Source: an uncultured Clostridia bacterium (lineage in GTDB: Bacteria; Bacillota; Clostridia; Oscillospirales; Acutalibacteraceae). From it: a stretch of 64,000 nucleotides of DNA. Below, one piece after another: positions 6,713-14,437 of this stretch. Each line of letters opens with the position of its first letter. The first letter of the stretch is position 1. The DNA lies in assembly GCA_947623505.1 (NCBI GenBank), contig CANQGT010000005.1, positions 1-64,000 of the forward strand, written 5' to 3'. A model generated the notes under the pieces. The model ran no database searches. It was given only the letters and a program-made list of their open reading frames with translations, and was not told the DNA's origin. A program made the position numbers and the translations under genes.

Positions 6713-7858
6713 TTAAATAAGAGACAACATTTTTTTAAATATAAATGAAAAACTTACAGTTTCAATATTTCTGTCAGCTTTTAAATGAATGGTCTTAATG
6801 ATTTTGTCTCCTGAGCGGACTATGATCGAACCTAATTTATCGTTTTCGGCAATCGGCGCGTTAAGCTCATCGCTTATTTTATACTCGTATGTGATTTCTC
6901 CGCTGCCGCGTTCAACAAGTATTTTTTCCGATTCCGCGTAAACGGGCATAATCTCTTTTTCCTTGCCGTTTCTAATCTTTACGGCTTTTATTTTTGAACG
7001 GTCAATCTTCGGCGTTATCAGCTCGTAATTCGCAAAGCCGAAATCAAGAAGATTTACAGCGCCGTTGAATCTGTCCTCGCTCGTATCGCTTCCGAGGACT
7101 ACCGCCACAAGATTCATTCCGTCTCTCTGCGCAGTTGCGCAAAGGCAAAATCCGGCGTTTGAGGTCGTTCCCGTTTTCAGTCCTGTAATGCCGTCGTATG
7201 AATTAACAAGTTTGTTTGTATTGTTAAGTTCGGTTTTTCCGCCGCGAAGATAATCGAGCCATATCGTCGTATAATTTGTTATGAGCTTATGTTTCATAAC
7301 CTCTTTAGCGATTACGGCGATATCGTATGCGCAGGAATAGTGATTTGTAACGGTGTCGTCAAGTCCCGTTGAATTTTCAAAATTAGTGTTTTCAAGGCCG
7401 AGCTCCCTCGCCCTGTCGTTCATCATTTTTATAAACGCCGTGTATGAACCGCCGACATATTCGCCGAGAGCGGTGCAAGCGTCGTTTGCCGAAGCCACAA
7501 CGACCGCTTTGAGCAATTCCTCAACCGTCATTTGCTCGCCGACCTCAAGCCAGATCTGCGATCCGCCCATCGAAACGGCTTTTTCGGAAGCCGTCACTTT
7601 ATCGGTAAGCGAAATTTTGCCGCTGTCGATAGCCTCAAGCACGAGAAGTATGCTCATAACTTTTGTCACCGAGGCCGGAGAACAATGCTCGTATGCGTTT
7701 CTTTCGTAAATTATGTCTCCCGTATCCATACACATCAGTATCGCCGAATTTGCCGAAAGCTCAAGCGGCTGCTCTTCTTTCTTCTCTTTCGCTAATGCGA
7801 ACGTCGGCATTACGAGGCAAATCGCGAAAGTCAATAAAAAAATAACTGCTCTTTTCAT
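6713..7858 (-). CDS. dacF: D-alanyl-D-alanine carboxypeptidase (PBP5/DacF type)
   Basis: Class C low-molecular-weight penicillin-binding protein that trims the terminal D-Ala of peptidoglycan stem peptides outside the membrane. It has a signal peptide (MKRAVIFLLTFAICLVMPTFALA), then the three active-site motifs SVTK (~65), SAN (~125) and KTGTTSNAG (~225), then a PBP5-type C-terminal beta domain and a hydrophobic tail (FIFKKML) that could anchor it. The track start is a GTG inside the ribosome binding site; ATG at 7858 with AGGTG 6 bases upstream is better (381 residues). The gene is divergent from mtaB. The symbol is by similarity; dacB-type names are equally possible. Confidence 0.85.
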   Translation of the reverse strand: MKRAVIFLLTFAICLVMPTFALAKEKKEEQPLELSANSAILMCMDTGDIIYERNAYEHCSPASVTKVMSILLVLEAIDSGKISLTDKVTASEKAVSMGGSQIWLEVGEQMTVEELLKAVVVASANDACTALGEYVGGSYTAFIKMMNDRARELGLENTNFENSTGLDDTVTNHYSCAYDIAVIAKEVMKHKLITNYTTIWLDYLRGGKTELNNTNKLVNSYDGITGLKTGTTSNAGFCLCATAQRDGMNLVAVVLGSDTSEDRFNGAVNLLDFGFANYELITPKIDRSKIKAVKIRNGKEKEIMPVYAESEKILVERGSGEITYEYKISDELNAPIAENDKLGSIIVRSGDKIIKTIHLKADRNIETVSFSFIFKKMLSLI

Positions 7859-7890
7859 AATAATCACCTGTAAATCATATTCGTTTAATA

Positions 7891-7919
7891 TTGTAATAAT
7901 TACGTATATTTGATATAAT
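7891..7919 (+). promoter_or_regulatory. Promoter of mtaB
   Basis: TTGTAA, 17-base spacer, TATAAT in the intergenic region divergent from dacF, 30 bases before the mtaB start. Confidence 0.65.
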
Positions 7920-7949
7920 CATCTTATCACATCGGAGATATAAGATATA

Positions 7950-9242
7950 ATGAAAGCTGCAATTTACACTCTTGGCTGCAAGGTCAACCAAACGGAAAGC
8001 GAATACATATCGGAGCTTCTTGCGAAGGCGGGATTTGAAATCGTCAGTCCTGAGGAAGAAGCGGATTACTATATTATAAATTCATGCACGGTCACCGCCG
8101 AGGCCGACAGGAAAACGAGGCAGAACGTCAGAAAATTCAAGAGAAAACATCCCGCCTCAACCGTTATTCTTACAGGCTGCGTGCCGCAGGCATTTTCGCA
8201 GGAAGCAGAGCGCCTTACCGAAGCCGATATTGTTTTGGGCAACAAGAACAACGGCGATATTATTGATTTGATAAACAGATACGAATCGGAAAAGAAGAGA
8301 ATAATAGCGGCCGAACCGCATAAGAGCGGAGAGCCGTTTCGTGAATGCGGCATAAGCGGCTTCGGCGGCAGAGTGCGGGCCTTTGTTAAAATTGAGGACG
8401 GATGCGACCGCTTTTGCTCATATTGCATAATTCCGTATTCAAGAGGCAGAGTGCGCTCAAAACCGCTCGAGGATTTAAAAAAAGAAACAGACGCTCTTGC
8501 CGAGAACGGAGTAAAGGAAATCGTTTTGGTGGGAATTAACCTTTCCGCCTACGGCAAGGGTAAGGATTTCAATATCGCGGATGCCGTAAAGATATGCGCG
8601 GATAACGGCAAAATACTGCGTGTCCGCCTCGGCAGTCTTGAGCCCGACCATATTACTGACGATATTTTGACTACCCTTTCGCATATAAATAAATTTTGCC
8701 CACAATTTCATATATCGCTTCAAAGCGGGTGCGACAAGACCTTAAAAAATATGAACAGGCATTACACCGCCGGCGAATATAAAGAGCTTTGCGGTAAAAT
8801 AAAGAACATATTCTGCGAAGCGTCGATAACCACCGATATTATGGTGGGATTCAACGGAGAAAGCGAAGAAGATTTCAACGAAAGCCTTGAATTTATGAAA
8901 AGTATTTCATTTGAAAAGGTTCACGTTTTCCCCTACTCCGAACGCGCGGGAACAAGCGCGTCAAAAAAAGGAGACGATGTTTCCAAAAGCGAAAAGGAGC
9001 GCAGAGCCGCGATTATGGCCGCCGAGGCATCAAAAATCAGAGCAGAGCGCCTTGCTTCGCTCAGAGGAAAAACCGTCCGCGTTTTGTTTGAGAACGAAAT
9101 CTCAGCCGGAATTTACAAAGGTTATACTAAAAGTTATATTCCTATAATAATTAAAAGCGATAAAAATATTATCGGCAAAGAGATCGACGTAATTATTACG
9201 TCATCAAACGGAGAATACTGCGAAGCTAAATTACCGATTTGA
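7950..9242 (+). CDS. mtaB: tRNA t6A37 methylthiotransferase MtaB
   Basis: A 430-residue radical SAM enzyme converting t6A37 to ms2t6A37 in tRNAs reading ANN codons. The order is standard: N-terminal UPF0004 domain with LGCKVNQTE, NSCTVT and TGC (three cysteines for the auxiliary 4Fe-4S cluster), radical SAM domain with CDRFCSYCIIP, and a C-terminal TRAM domain (~370-430). The LGCKVNQTE start separates MtaB from MiaB and RimO. A clear promoter and a GGAG site precede it. The last 17 bp overlap the convergent 9226 gene. Confidence 0.93.
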   Translation: MKAAIYTLGCKVNQTESEYISELLAKAGFEIVSPEEEADYYIINSCTVTAEADRKTRQNVRKFKRKHPASTVILTGCVPQAFSQEAERLTEADIVLGNKNNGDIIDLINRYESEKKRIIAAEPHKSGEPFRECGISGFGGRVRAFVKIEDGCDRFCSYCIIPYSRGRVRSKPLEDLKKETDALAENGVKEIVLVGINLSAYGKGKDFNIADAVKICADNGKILRVRLGSLEPDHITDDILTTLSHINKFCPQFHISLQSGCDKTLKNMNRHYTAGEYKELCGKIKNIFCEASITTDIMVGFNGESEEDFNESLEFMKSISFEKVHVFPYSERAGTSASKKGDDVSKSEKERRAAIMAAEASKIRAERLASLRGKTVRVLFENEISAGIYKGYTKSYIPIIIKSDKNIIGKEIDVIITSSNGEYCEAKLPI

Positions 9243-10422
9243 TATTTTTTACCTCGCGCACAACATAATCGTTATCCTTATCCGTGAGGTAACTATATGA
9301 AAAAATATAGAATCCGTGAGGTTTTTCAAGCTGATAAAGATATGAGATTTGTCGCGATATAACGTCGCTGCTGTTTTTAAATTCATTTATCGCGTAAGGC
9401 TGATCGGGCGAGGCGTATCTGTCCTCCTGCCCCGCTTTATACAGCGCGAGACCGAAGTAAAGCTTGCAGGAGGTTACAAGATCGCACCAGCTTTTGACCG
9501 TGCTTATAAACGGCTGCGCCTCGTTGTAAAAGCCGAAATAAACCTGCGGGCATATATAATCGAGAAAACCTTCCTGCGTAACCCAGCGTTCAACGTCCGC
9601 GTACAGCGTATTTTTATCTGCCGAGATTTTTGCCTGCGGACTTACTCCGAATTCTACGGAGGGATTTATTTCTTTTATAGCGGAATACACTTTTTTTATA
9701 AGATCCGAAACATTGTCTCTGCGCCATTGCGAAAGCAAGAGCTTCCCGCCCTTTTTCGTGTATTCCTCATATTCCTTTTCGTCTATTTTTTTGTTGGTCG
9801 TCGGGTAAAAATAATCGTCAAAATGAATAGCGTCAACATTGTAATTTTGCACGATTTCCTTTACGCCGTTGATTATCAACTCCTTAACGTCGTTCGAGGC
9901 AGGATTATAGTAAATTTTATCGTTTATGTAGACGTTTGACTTTTTCTTGTTATCCATATACCATATTTTTGCCATATTCCCGTCGGACAGCTTTGAAATA
10001 TCCGAGTTTTGGCTTACTCTGTAAGGATTTACCCAGGCCTCTATCCTGAGTCCGAGTTTTCTCGCCTGTTCCACCATTATCATAAGAGGATCGTATTTCA
10101 GCTCGCTGCCCTGAACGCCGAAACAGTATTCCGAAACAGGATAATAATCTGATTTATAAAAAGCGTCTGCGCAGGGGCGGACCTGAACGGTTATCGTGTT
10201 CATACCTGTTGATTTGGCGTTTTGAAATGCTGAGCGTATTTTCTTTTCAAATTCCTTGGCGGTATCGCAGCCTGACGTGTATTTTTCGAGCTCGTAATAT
10301 GACATCCATACCGATTTAACGTAAACGGCGTCAATATGTTCGTTTTCAACGCCCCGGGCGGAATACGCGCAGCCTCCGAACATAAGGAGTATTGATAAAA
10401 AGCAGATTAAAAATTTCTTCAT
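9226..10422 (-). CDS. Secreted glycoside-hydrolase-like lipoprotein (GHL10 family)
   Basis: About 398 residues. It starts with a lipoprotein signal peptide whose lipobox is LMFGGC, so the mature protein should be lipid-anchored outside. The body is a TIM-barrel of the GHL10 (YngK-type, family-10-glycosylhydrolase-like) group: KSVWMSYYELEKY at the first strand, GMNTITVQVRPCADAFY, GLRIEAWVNPYRVS and AIHFDDYFYP with a paired acidic DD. Substrates of the family are mostly untested and cell-wall glycans are suspected. ATG at 10422 is preferred over the GTG at 10431 because it begins the signal peptide. Its 3' end overlaps mtaB by 17 bp, tail to tail. Confidence 0.8.
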   Translation of the reverse strand: MKKFLICFLSILLMFGGCAYSARGVENEHIDAVYVKSVWMSYYELEKYTSGCDTAKEFEKKIRSAFQNAKSTGMNTITVQVRPCADAFYKSDYYPVSEYCFGVQGSELKYDPLMIMVEQARKLGLRIEAWVNPYRVSQNSDISKLSDGNMAKIWYMDNKKKSNVYINDKIYYNPASNDVKELIINGVKEIVQNYNVDAIHFDDYFYPTTNKKIDEKEYEEYTKKGGKLLLSQWRRDNVSDLIKKVYSAIKEINPSVEFGVSPQAKISADKNTLYADVERWVTQEGFLDYICPQVYFGFYNEAQPFISTVKSWCDLVTSCKLYFGLALYKAGQEDRYASPDQPYAINEFKNSSDVISRQISYLYQLEKPHGFYIFSYSYLTDKDNDYVVREVKNIKSVI

Positions 10423-10424
10423 AC

Positions 10425-10452
10425 TTGACACTTTCTTAAAATTTATTAGAAT
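10425..10452 (+). promoter_or_regulatory. Promoter of the zinc-ribbon/DUF1294 pair
   Basis: TTGACA (10425-10430), 16-base spacer, TAGAAT (10447-10452), 20 bases before the ATG at 10473. The -35 lies at the start of the divergent lipoprotein gene. Confidence 0.6.
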
Positions 10453-10472
10453 ATTTACAGATAGGTGATTTT

Positions 10473-10772
10473 ATGGAATACAGACTCGGAACAGCGCTTA
10501 AAATCAAAGACGTCGGAAAAACGCTTTCGCTCAAATGCCCGAACTGCGGCAATAAGGTCGGATTCAGCGTATTTTCCAACACCGAAAGCAGACTTTCTTC
10601 TGAATTTCCTTTTTTCAAAAGAGGAAACGTATATTTTCTTGTTTGCCCGAAATGCGCTTCGATTTACACGGTTGACGAATCGCGCGGTAAAAACTTTGTT
10701 AAGGGCGAGAAACTTTCTATCGGCGATTTTGATTTAAAACCCCTAAAGAAATTTAAGGAAGAAGCAAAATGA
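10473..10772 (+). CDS. Small zinc-ribbon protein of unknown function
   Basis: A 99-residue cytoplasmic protein with two CxxC pairs: CPNCGNKVGFSVF near residue 23 and CPKCASIYTV near 60. Together they make a rubredoxin-like zinc ribbon, and a Lys-rich C-terminus follows. I recognise no named family. It is the first gene of a plus-strand pair and overlaps the DUF1294 gene by 4 bp (ATGA), so the two are co-translated. A role in nucleic-acid or protein binding is possible but not shown. Confidence 0.6.
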   Translation: MEYRLGTALKIKDVGKTLSLKCPNCGNKVGFSVFSNTESRLSSEFPFFKRGNVYFLVCPKCASIYTVDESRGKNFVKGEKLSIGDFDLKPLKKFKEEAK

Positions 10773-11044
10773 GCGCCTCCCGATTTTTTACTGCTTATTT
10801 TATTTTGATAAGCGTAACGGCCGCCGCTCTCACGGTTGCAGATAAGCTGAGCGCGAAGCGCAACGGCCGCAGAGTTCGCGAAGATTTGCTGATTACTGTG
10901 GGATTTATCGGCGGAGCGGCAGCGGAATACATAACGATGCTGCTTATCCGCCATAAAACAAAGCATAAGCGTTTTATGATTGGCCTGCCGTGTATGATCA
11001 TTCTGCATACGGCGCTTATCGTTTTCGTTTTGATTTACGCATAA
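10769..11044 (+). CDS. DUF1294 family small membrane protein
   Basis: A 91-residue protein with about three hydrophobic segments and the DUF1294 signature: an Asp-Lys-x-x-Ala core (ADKLSAKRNGRRVRED), GFIGGAAAEYITMLLIRHKTKHKRF and a final hydrophobic helix. In the family this sequence follows the first membrane helix. The function is unknown; in other bacteria the domain can be fused to a cold-shock domain. It overlaps the preceding zinc-ribbon gene by 4 bp and ends just before a strong terminator. Confidence 0.8.
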   Translation: MSASRFFTAYFILISVTAAALTVADKLSAKRNGRRVREDLLITVGFIGGAAAEYITMLLIRHKTKHKRFMIGLPCMIILHTALIVFVLIYA

Positions 11045-11046
11045 AT

Positions 11047-11070
11047 AAGAGGGTGAGTACACCCTCTTTT
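11047..11070. terminator. Bidirectional terminator between DUF1294 gene and spoIVA
   Basis: Perfect 9-bp stem AAGAGGGTG / CACCCTCTT with loop AGTA and T/A-rich flanks on both sides, between two convergent genes. Confidence 0.85.
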
Positions 11071-11076
11071 ATTTAT

Positions 11077-12546
11077 TTAAAGAATTATGCAGATAAGACC
11101 GCTGCAGCCCTCGTTTATAACTCGCTCAATCGTTTCTCTGAACTTGTTTCTCGCGTCGGCGGGCATTCTTTCAAGTTTTCCGTGCAGTCCCTCGTTTACG
11201 AGCTCGTGCAGAGACTTGCCGAAAATATCCGTATTCCAAAGATCGGCGGGATTCTGCTCGAATTCCCGAAGCAGATACATAACAAGCTCCTGCGACTGGC
11301 TTTCGCTGCCGACTATCGGCGCGACCTCGGTATAGGTATTGCATTTTATCATATGTATTGACGGAGCCTGCGCCTTGAGCCTTACTCCGTATCTGCCGCC
11401 CTGCTTCATTATTTCCGGCTCCTCAAGAGTAAGCTCTCCTATATCGGGCATAACGATGCCGTATCCCGTGCGATCAACCTCGGAAAGGGCGGCCGCGAAG
11501 CGAAGATAATCGTTTTTCATTGCCGTGAGAGCGATTATCTCTTTCATAAGTTCCTTTTCGTTTGAAATGGAAACGTTGCATTCTTTTGAGAGAATGGAGT
11601 AAAAATAACTGCTGTCTATTGAAATTTTTATGCTTATGCTCCCGTCGGAAAGATCGAGATCCGAAACCGAAAGACTTTCAATATCCTCATTTTCTGAAAG
11701 CCTTTCGGCAAATTGCTTAACGCTCCTTATGGTGCTTACGTCGGTGCAGCATTCCTTTACCGTTGAAAACAGCCTTACCTTCAGTTCATTCTCGCTGTCA
11801 AGGCTTTTTATCCACGATGGGAAATTCAAAGAAATGCTTGTTACCGGAAATTCATAAAGCACCTTTTCCAAAATGGCGTTGATTTGGTCTTCGTCAAGCT
11901 CAAGGCAGTTTGCCGGAATAACGGGGACATCATATTTGGCGCTGAGAGATTGGCACAAAGCCGCCGCGTCTGCGCTTTCGGGCTCAACGCAGTTCATCAC
12001 AACTATAAAAGGCTTGTTAATTTCCTTGAGCTCGTTTATTACCCGTTCTTCTGCCTCTTCATATTCTTCACGCGGAATAGTGCTTATTGAGCCGTCGGTT
12101 GTGATAACAAGTCCTATAGTGGAATGCTCTTTGATGACCTTCTGCGTGCCAATCTCCGCGGCCATATTGAACGGTATCTCCTCCTCAAACCAGGGAGTGC
12201 GCACCATTCTCGGCTGATCTTCCTCAATGTAACCGACAGAGCTTGGAACGATATAGCCCACGCAGTCTATAAGCCTTACCCTGAAATGAAGATTATCCTG
12301 CATTGAAAGCTCGATGGCTTCCTCCGGAATAAATTTCGGCTCGGTCGTCATTATCGTTCTTCCCGCGGCGCTCTGAGGAAGCTCGTCGCGCGCTCTTTCT
12401 TTTTGAAATTCTCCGCTTATACGCGGTATAACAAGATTATCCATAAAGGATTTTATAAAGGTTGACTTTCCCGTTCTTACAGGGCCGACAACACCTATAT
12501 AAATATCTCCCTGAGTTCTTGAAGAAATATCGTTGTATATGCTCAA
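11077..12546 (-). CDS. spoIVA: Stage IV sporulation protein A, coat basement-layer ATPase
   Basis: SpoIVA polymerises by ATP hydrolysis around the forespore and is the platform for the spore coat; SpoVM anchors it to the membrane. The family N-terminus is plain: SIYNDISSRTQGDIYIGVVG, then Walker A GPVRTGKST. The switch-like LIDCVGY, the TKxD-like region and the conserved C-terminal end (EGCSGLICIIL) are also present. The track start is a GTG fused to the ribosome binding site; the TTG at 12546, eight bases after AAGGAG, fits the family N-terminus and gives 489 residues, the usual length. It follows the SPOCS/LysM gene by 12 bases. Confidence 0.95.
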   Translation of the reverse strand: MSIYNDISSRTQGDIYIGVVGPVRTGKSTFIKSFMDNLVIPRISGEFQKERARDELPQSAAGRTIMTTEPKFIPEEAIELSMQDNLHFRVRLIDCVGYIVPSSVGYIEEDQPRMVRTPWFEEEIPFNMAAEIGTQKVIKEHSTIGLVITTDGSISTIPREEYEEAEERVINELKEINKPFIVVMNCVEPESADAAALCQSLSAKYDVPVIPANCLELDEDQINAILEKVLYEFPVTSISLNFPSWIKSLDSENELKVRLFSTVKECCTDVSTIRSVKQFAERLSENEDIESLSVSDLDLSDGSISIKISIDSSYFYSILSKECNVSISNEKELMKEIIALTAMKNDYLRFAAALSEVDRTGYGIVMPDIGELTLEEPEIMKQGGRYGVRLKAQAPSIHMIKCNTYTEVAPIVGSESQSQELVMYLLREFEQNPADLWNTDIFGKSLHELVNEGLHGKLERMPADARNKFRETIERVINEGCSGLICIIL

Positions 12547-12558
12547 ATCGCTCACTCC

Positions 12559-14013
12559 TTACATTCCCGGTATTAAAAGAATACGTCTTGCCGAAATTAC
12601 GTCGTCAGTAAGTTCGTTTTCGGTTTTTATAAGTTCCGCGGAGGTTCTGAATTTTTTCGCAATATCCCAAACCTCTTCATTTTGATTTGCGAAATAAACA
12701 ACAAGCGCGGGAGAATCGGGCATCGCCTTATCGGTCTTTTTGATTTCCGAAACAACATTAAATGTTTTTTCCTCAAATTTAACCGCCATATATTCAAGCA
12801 GATACCGTATTCCTATTTCACTTTCGGAATTTATAACATAGTCAAAAGATTTAACGAATACGGACACGGCGCTGCCGTCTATCGTTTCAATATCCTGCCT
12901 TTTGCTTATGCAGACGGGTTCGCCGTCCGTGTTTCTGACAAACGCCGTAAGTTCAAGACTTTTTGCGTCGCAAATGCAAAGAGAAATATCCAAAATCTCA
13001 GATATTTTAATATTTTCAAATCTGAATGAGGCTTTTCCGCTGGCAGAGTCGTTTATAAATTCGCCGTTTGTGGCGAGTGATATCTTGCTCATAGCGTTAT
13101 TGATCTCATTATCCGTTGCGTAAGCGTCCGTCGTCAAAAGCGCGGAGGATTTTCTGTAAACCGAAACGCCGATATTTACGTCTCCGATGATTTCAATTAT
13201 TTTCAGTTCGTTGTTTTTATCAGCTTTCGGCTTAACGTAAATATTGCCCTGAGCAAGATCAACAAGCGCGTTGTCGCCCTCGTCAATTTCGTTTATATCG
13301 ATTATTTTACTGATTGAAACCGCTTTTTCGCATTTTCTGATAATTTCTTTCTCGGTGTCCGTAGTATAAAGAATAGAAAATTCGGCCACGGCCTTAACAA
13401 GCATTTTATTCTTTATGATTTTCGTTTCCTCGCAGTGAAGATTTGAGAATACGTTGATTATTTTTCTTACGGGATCACTGTCGGACGGAATTGGCGTTTC
13501 TTCGTCAAATTCTCCCCTTGCGAAGGCCGAACCGATAAGAGAGATATAATTCACACCGTCGTGCCTTATGAGGATATTTTCGGCGTTTTCAACCATATTT
13601 ACAGGTGTGCAGGCATAGAGGCGGACGTTCAGCGCAAAAGCGTTATGAATATCAATCCTGCGTTGATTTATCACTCTGAAATTACTGTATCTGTTCATTA
13701 CAAGTATATCGGAGCATATCTCTTCATAACCGCCCTCAATATTTATGCTTTTTTTGAAATCCTCCTCAAAATCCGCCGTAGTCAGGCAAGACGAAGTTTC
13801 GCTTACGTAAGTCAAAAATATTTTCGACTTGCCGTAAACGGTCAATACCCCCGAAGAATAATCCGTATTAACGATATAATTGTTGATGCTGCAGCGTATG
13901 ATTTTCAGCATATCCTCGTTATACGCCATAAGATTTTCCTGAAAATCAAGGTCAACATCAACACATTTCGCAAAAACGCAGCATTTTTCTTTGATCTCTC
14001 TTACATTTTCCAT
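12559..14013 (-). CDS. SPOCS (DUF3794) and LysM domain protein, spore-coat related
   Basis: A 484-residue protein with repeated SPOCS/DUF3794-type beta domains over most of its length (for example DMLKIIRCSINNYIVNTDYS near the start and a later VSVYRKSSALLTTDAYATD segment) and a C-terminal LysM-like module (VWDIAKKFRTSAELIKTEN, then ILLIPGM). This architecture is typical of Clostridia coat or outer-layer proteins related to SpoVID/SafA in role. LysM modules bind peptidoglycan. It lies immediately upstream of spoIVA, in the same transcription direction, with AAAGGAG before the ATG. A weak sigma-E-like CATATGCT element lies ~55 bases upstream, consistent with mother-cell expression but not proven. 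Confidence 0.85.
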   Translation of the reverse strand: MENVREIKEKCCVFAKCVDVDLDFQENLMAYNEDMLKIIRCSINNYIVNTDYSSGVLTVYGKSKIFLTYVSETSSCLTTADFEEDFKKSINIEGGYEEICSDILVMNRYSNFRVINQRRIDIHNAFALNVRLYACTPVNMVENAENILIRHDGVNYISLIGSAFARGEFDEETPIPSDSDPVRKIINVFSNLHCEETKIIKNKMLVKAVAEFSILYTTDTEKEIIRKCEKAVSISKIIDINEIDEGDNALVDLAQGNIYVKPKADKNNELKIIEIIGDVNIGVSVYRKSSALLTTDAYATDNEINNAMSKISLATNGEFINDSASGKASFRFENIKISEILDISLCICDAKSLELTAFVRNTDGEPVCISKRQDIETIDGSAVSVFVKSFDYVINSESEIGIRYLLEYMAVKFEEKTFNVVSEIKKTDKAMPDSPALVVYFANQNEEVWDIAKKFRTSAELIKTENELTDDVISARRILLIPGM

Positions 14014-14099
14014 AGCAGTTCTCCTTTTATTACGGCAAAGCGTGCTTTCGCAATCTGCCTTACTGCTAAAGCATATGCCGAAAAAAAGGCTTATATAAC

Positions 14100-14131
14100 A
14101 AAAAGCGGCGTAAATAATTTACGTCGCTTTT
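14100..14131 (-). terminator. Terminator-like inverted repeat after spoVM
   Basis: Stem AAAAGCGGCGTAAAT / ATTTACGTCGCTTTT (15 bp with one wobble) and flanking T/A runs. It lies 12 bases beyond the spoVM stop, so spoVM and the 47-residue gene form a unit separate from the SPOCS/LysM gene. Confidence 0.75.
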
Positions 14132-14142
14132 TGAATAGGTGT

Positions 14143-14226
14143 TCAGTTGCCGTCTTTTTTTATTTTAAAAATCATTCTCATTATCGGCGCTATAAACTTT
14201 GGTGGATTTATAATTACTACTTTCAC
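14143..14226 (-). CDS. spoVM: Stage V sporulation protein M (SpoVM), 27 residues, GTG start
   Basis: Too short for the ORF track. From the GTG at 14226 the peptide begins MKVVIINPPKFIAPIMR and ends KIKKDGN. It aligns without gaps to Bacillus subtilis SpoVM as I remember it, keeping P9, K10, F11, I15 and R17; proline 9 and the amphipathic helix after it are what recognise the convex forespore membrane. The ribosome binding site GGAGG lies 7 bases before GTG; the in-frame ATG two codons earlier is only one base from it. Position supports the call: thiN lies directly upstream as in B. subtilis, and spoIVA, whose product SpoVM anchors, is two genes away. An inverted-repeat terminator follows. Confidence 0.88.
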   Translation of the reverse strand: MKVVIINPPKFIAPIMRMIFKIKKDGN

Positions 14227-14241
14227 AATCATTCCTCCAAA

Positions 14242-14385
14242 TCATTTTTTACAGCACATAATCCCGAGAATGATTACTACAAATGCAAGAATTCTCAGCA
14301 GCCATGATGTCGGCAGGCATATCGCAACGACGCAGCCCACGCCGAAAGCAAGCCATAAGTAATTTCTGCGGCACATCTTTTTCAT
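14242..14385 (-). CDS. 47-residue membrane protein between thiN and spoVM
   Basis: Not in the ORF track. ATG at 14385 with GAGGTG ~9 bases upstream; stop at 14242, 15 bases before the spoVM start. The peptide begins MKKMCRRNYLWLAFGVGC and is almost entirely hydrophobic, as one long helix or a two-helix hairpin broken by LPTSW, ending CCKK. The positive N-terminus and Lys-Lys tail suggest both ends lie in the cytoplasm. I do not recognise a named family. Its place directly before spoVM suggests a sporulation membrane protein, but this is inference. Confidence 0.65.
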   Translation of the reverse strand: MKKMCRRNYLWLAFGVGCVVAICLPTSWLLRILAFVVIILGIMCCKK

Positions 14386-14437
14386 AGGAGTAAACACCTC
14401 GCAAGGCTGTATTTACTACATACTATGAAAAAGCCGA

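Noticed and set aside
14227-14232. ATG at 14232 as the spoVM start
   Set aside because: It lies one base after GGAGG and would add two residues not in the family; the GTG at 14226 has proper spacing and aligns position by position.
13561-14307. Plus-strand ORF of 248 residues opposite the SPOCS/LysM gene and spoVM
   Set aside because: It is the antisense shadow of real minus-strand genes; the translation has no motif and is low in domain-like pattern, and it runs across the terminator and spoVM.
14014-14437. Long non-coding stretch between the SPOCS/LysM gene and thiN
   Set aside because: It is filled by a terminator, spoVM and the 47-residue gene; the rest is a short leader.
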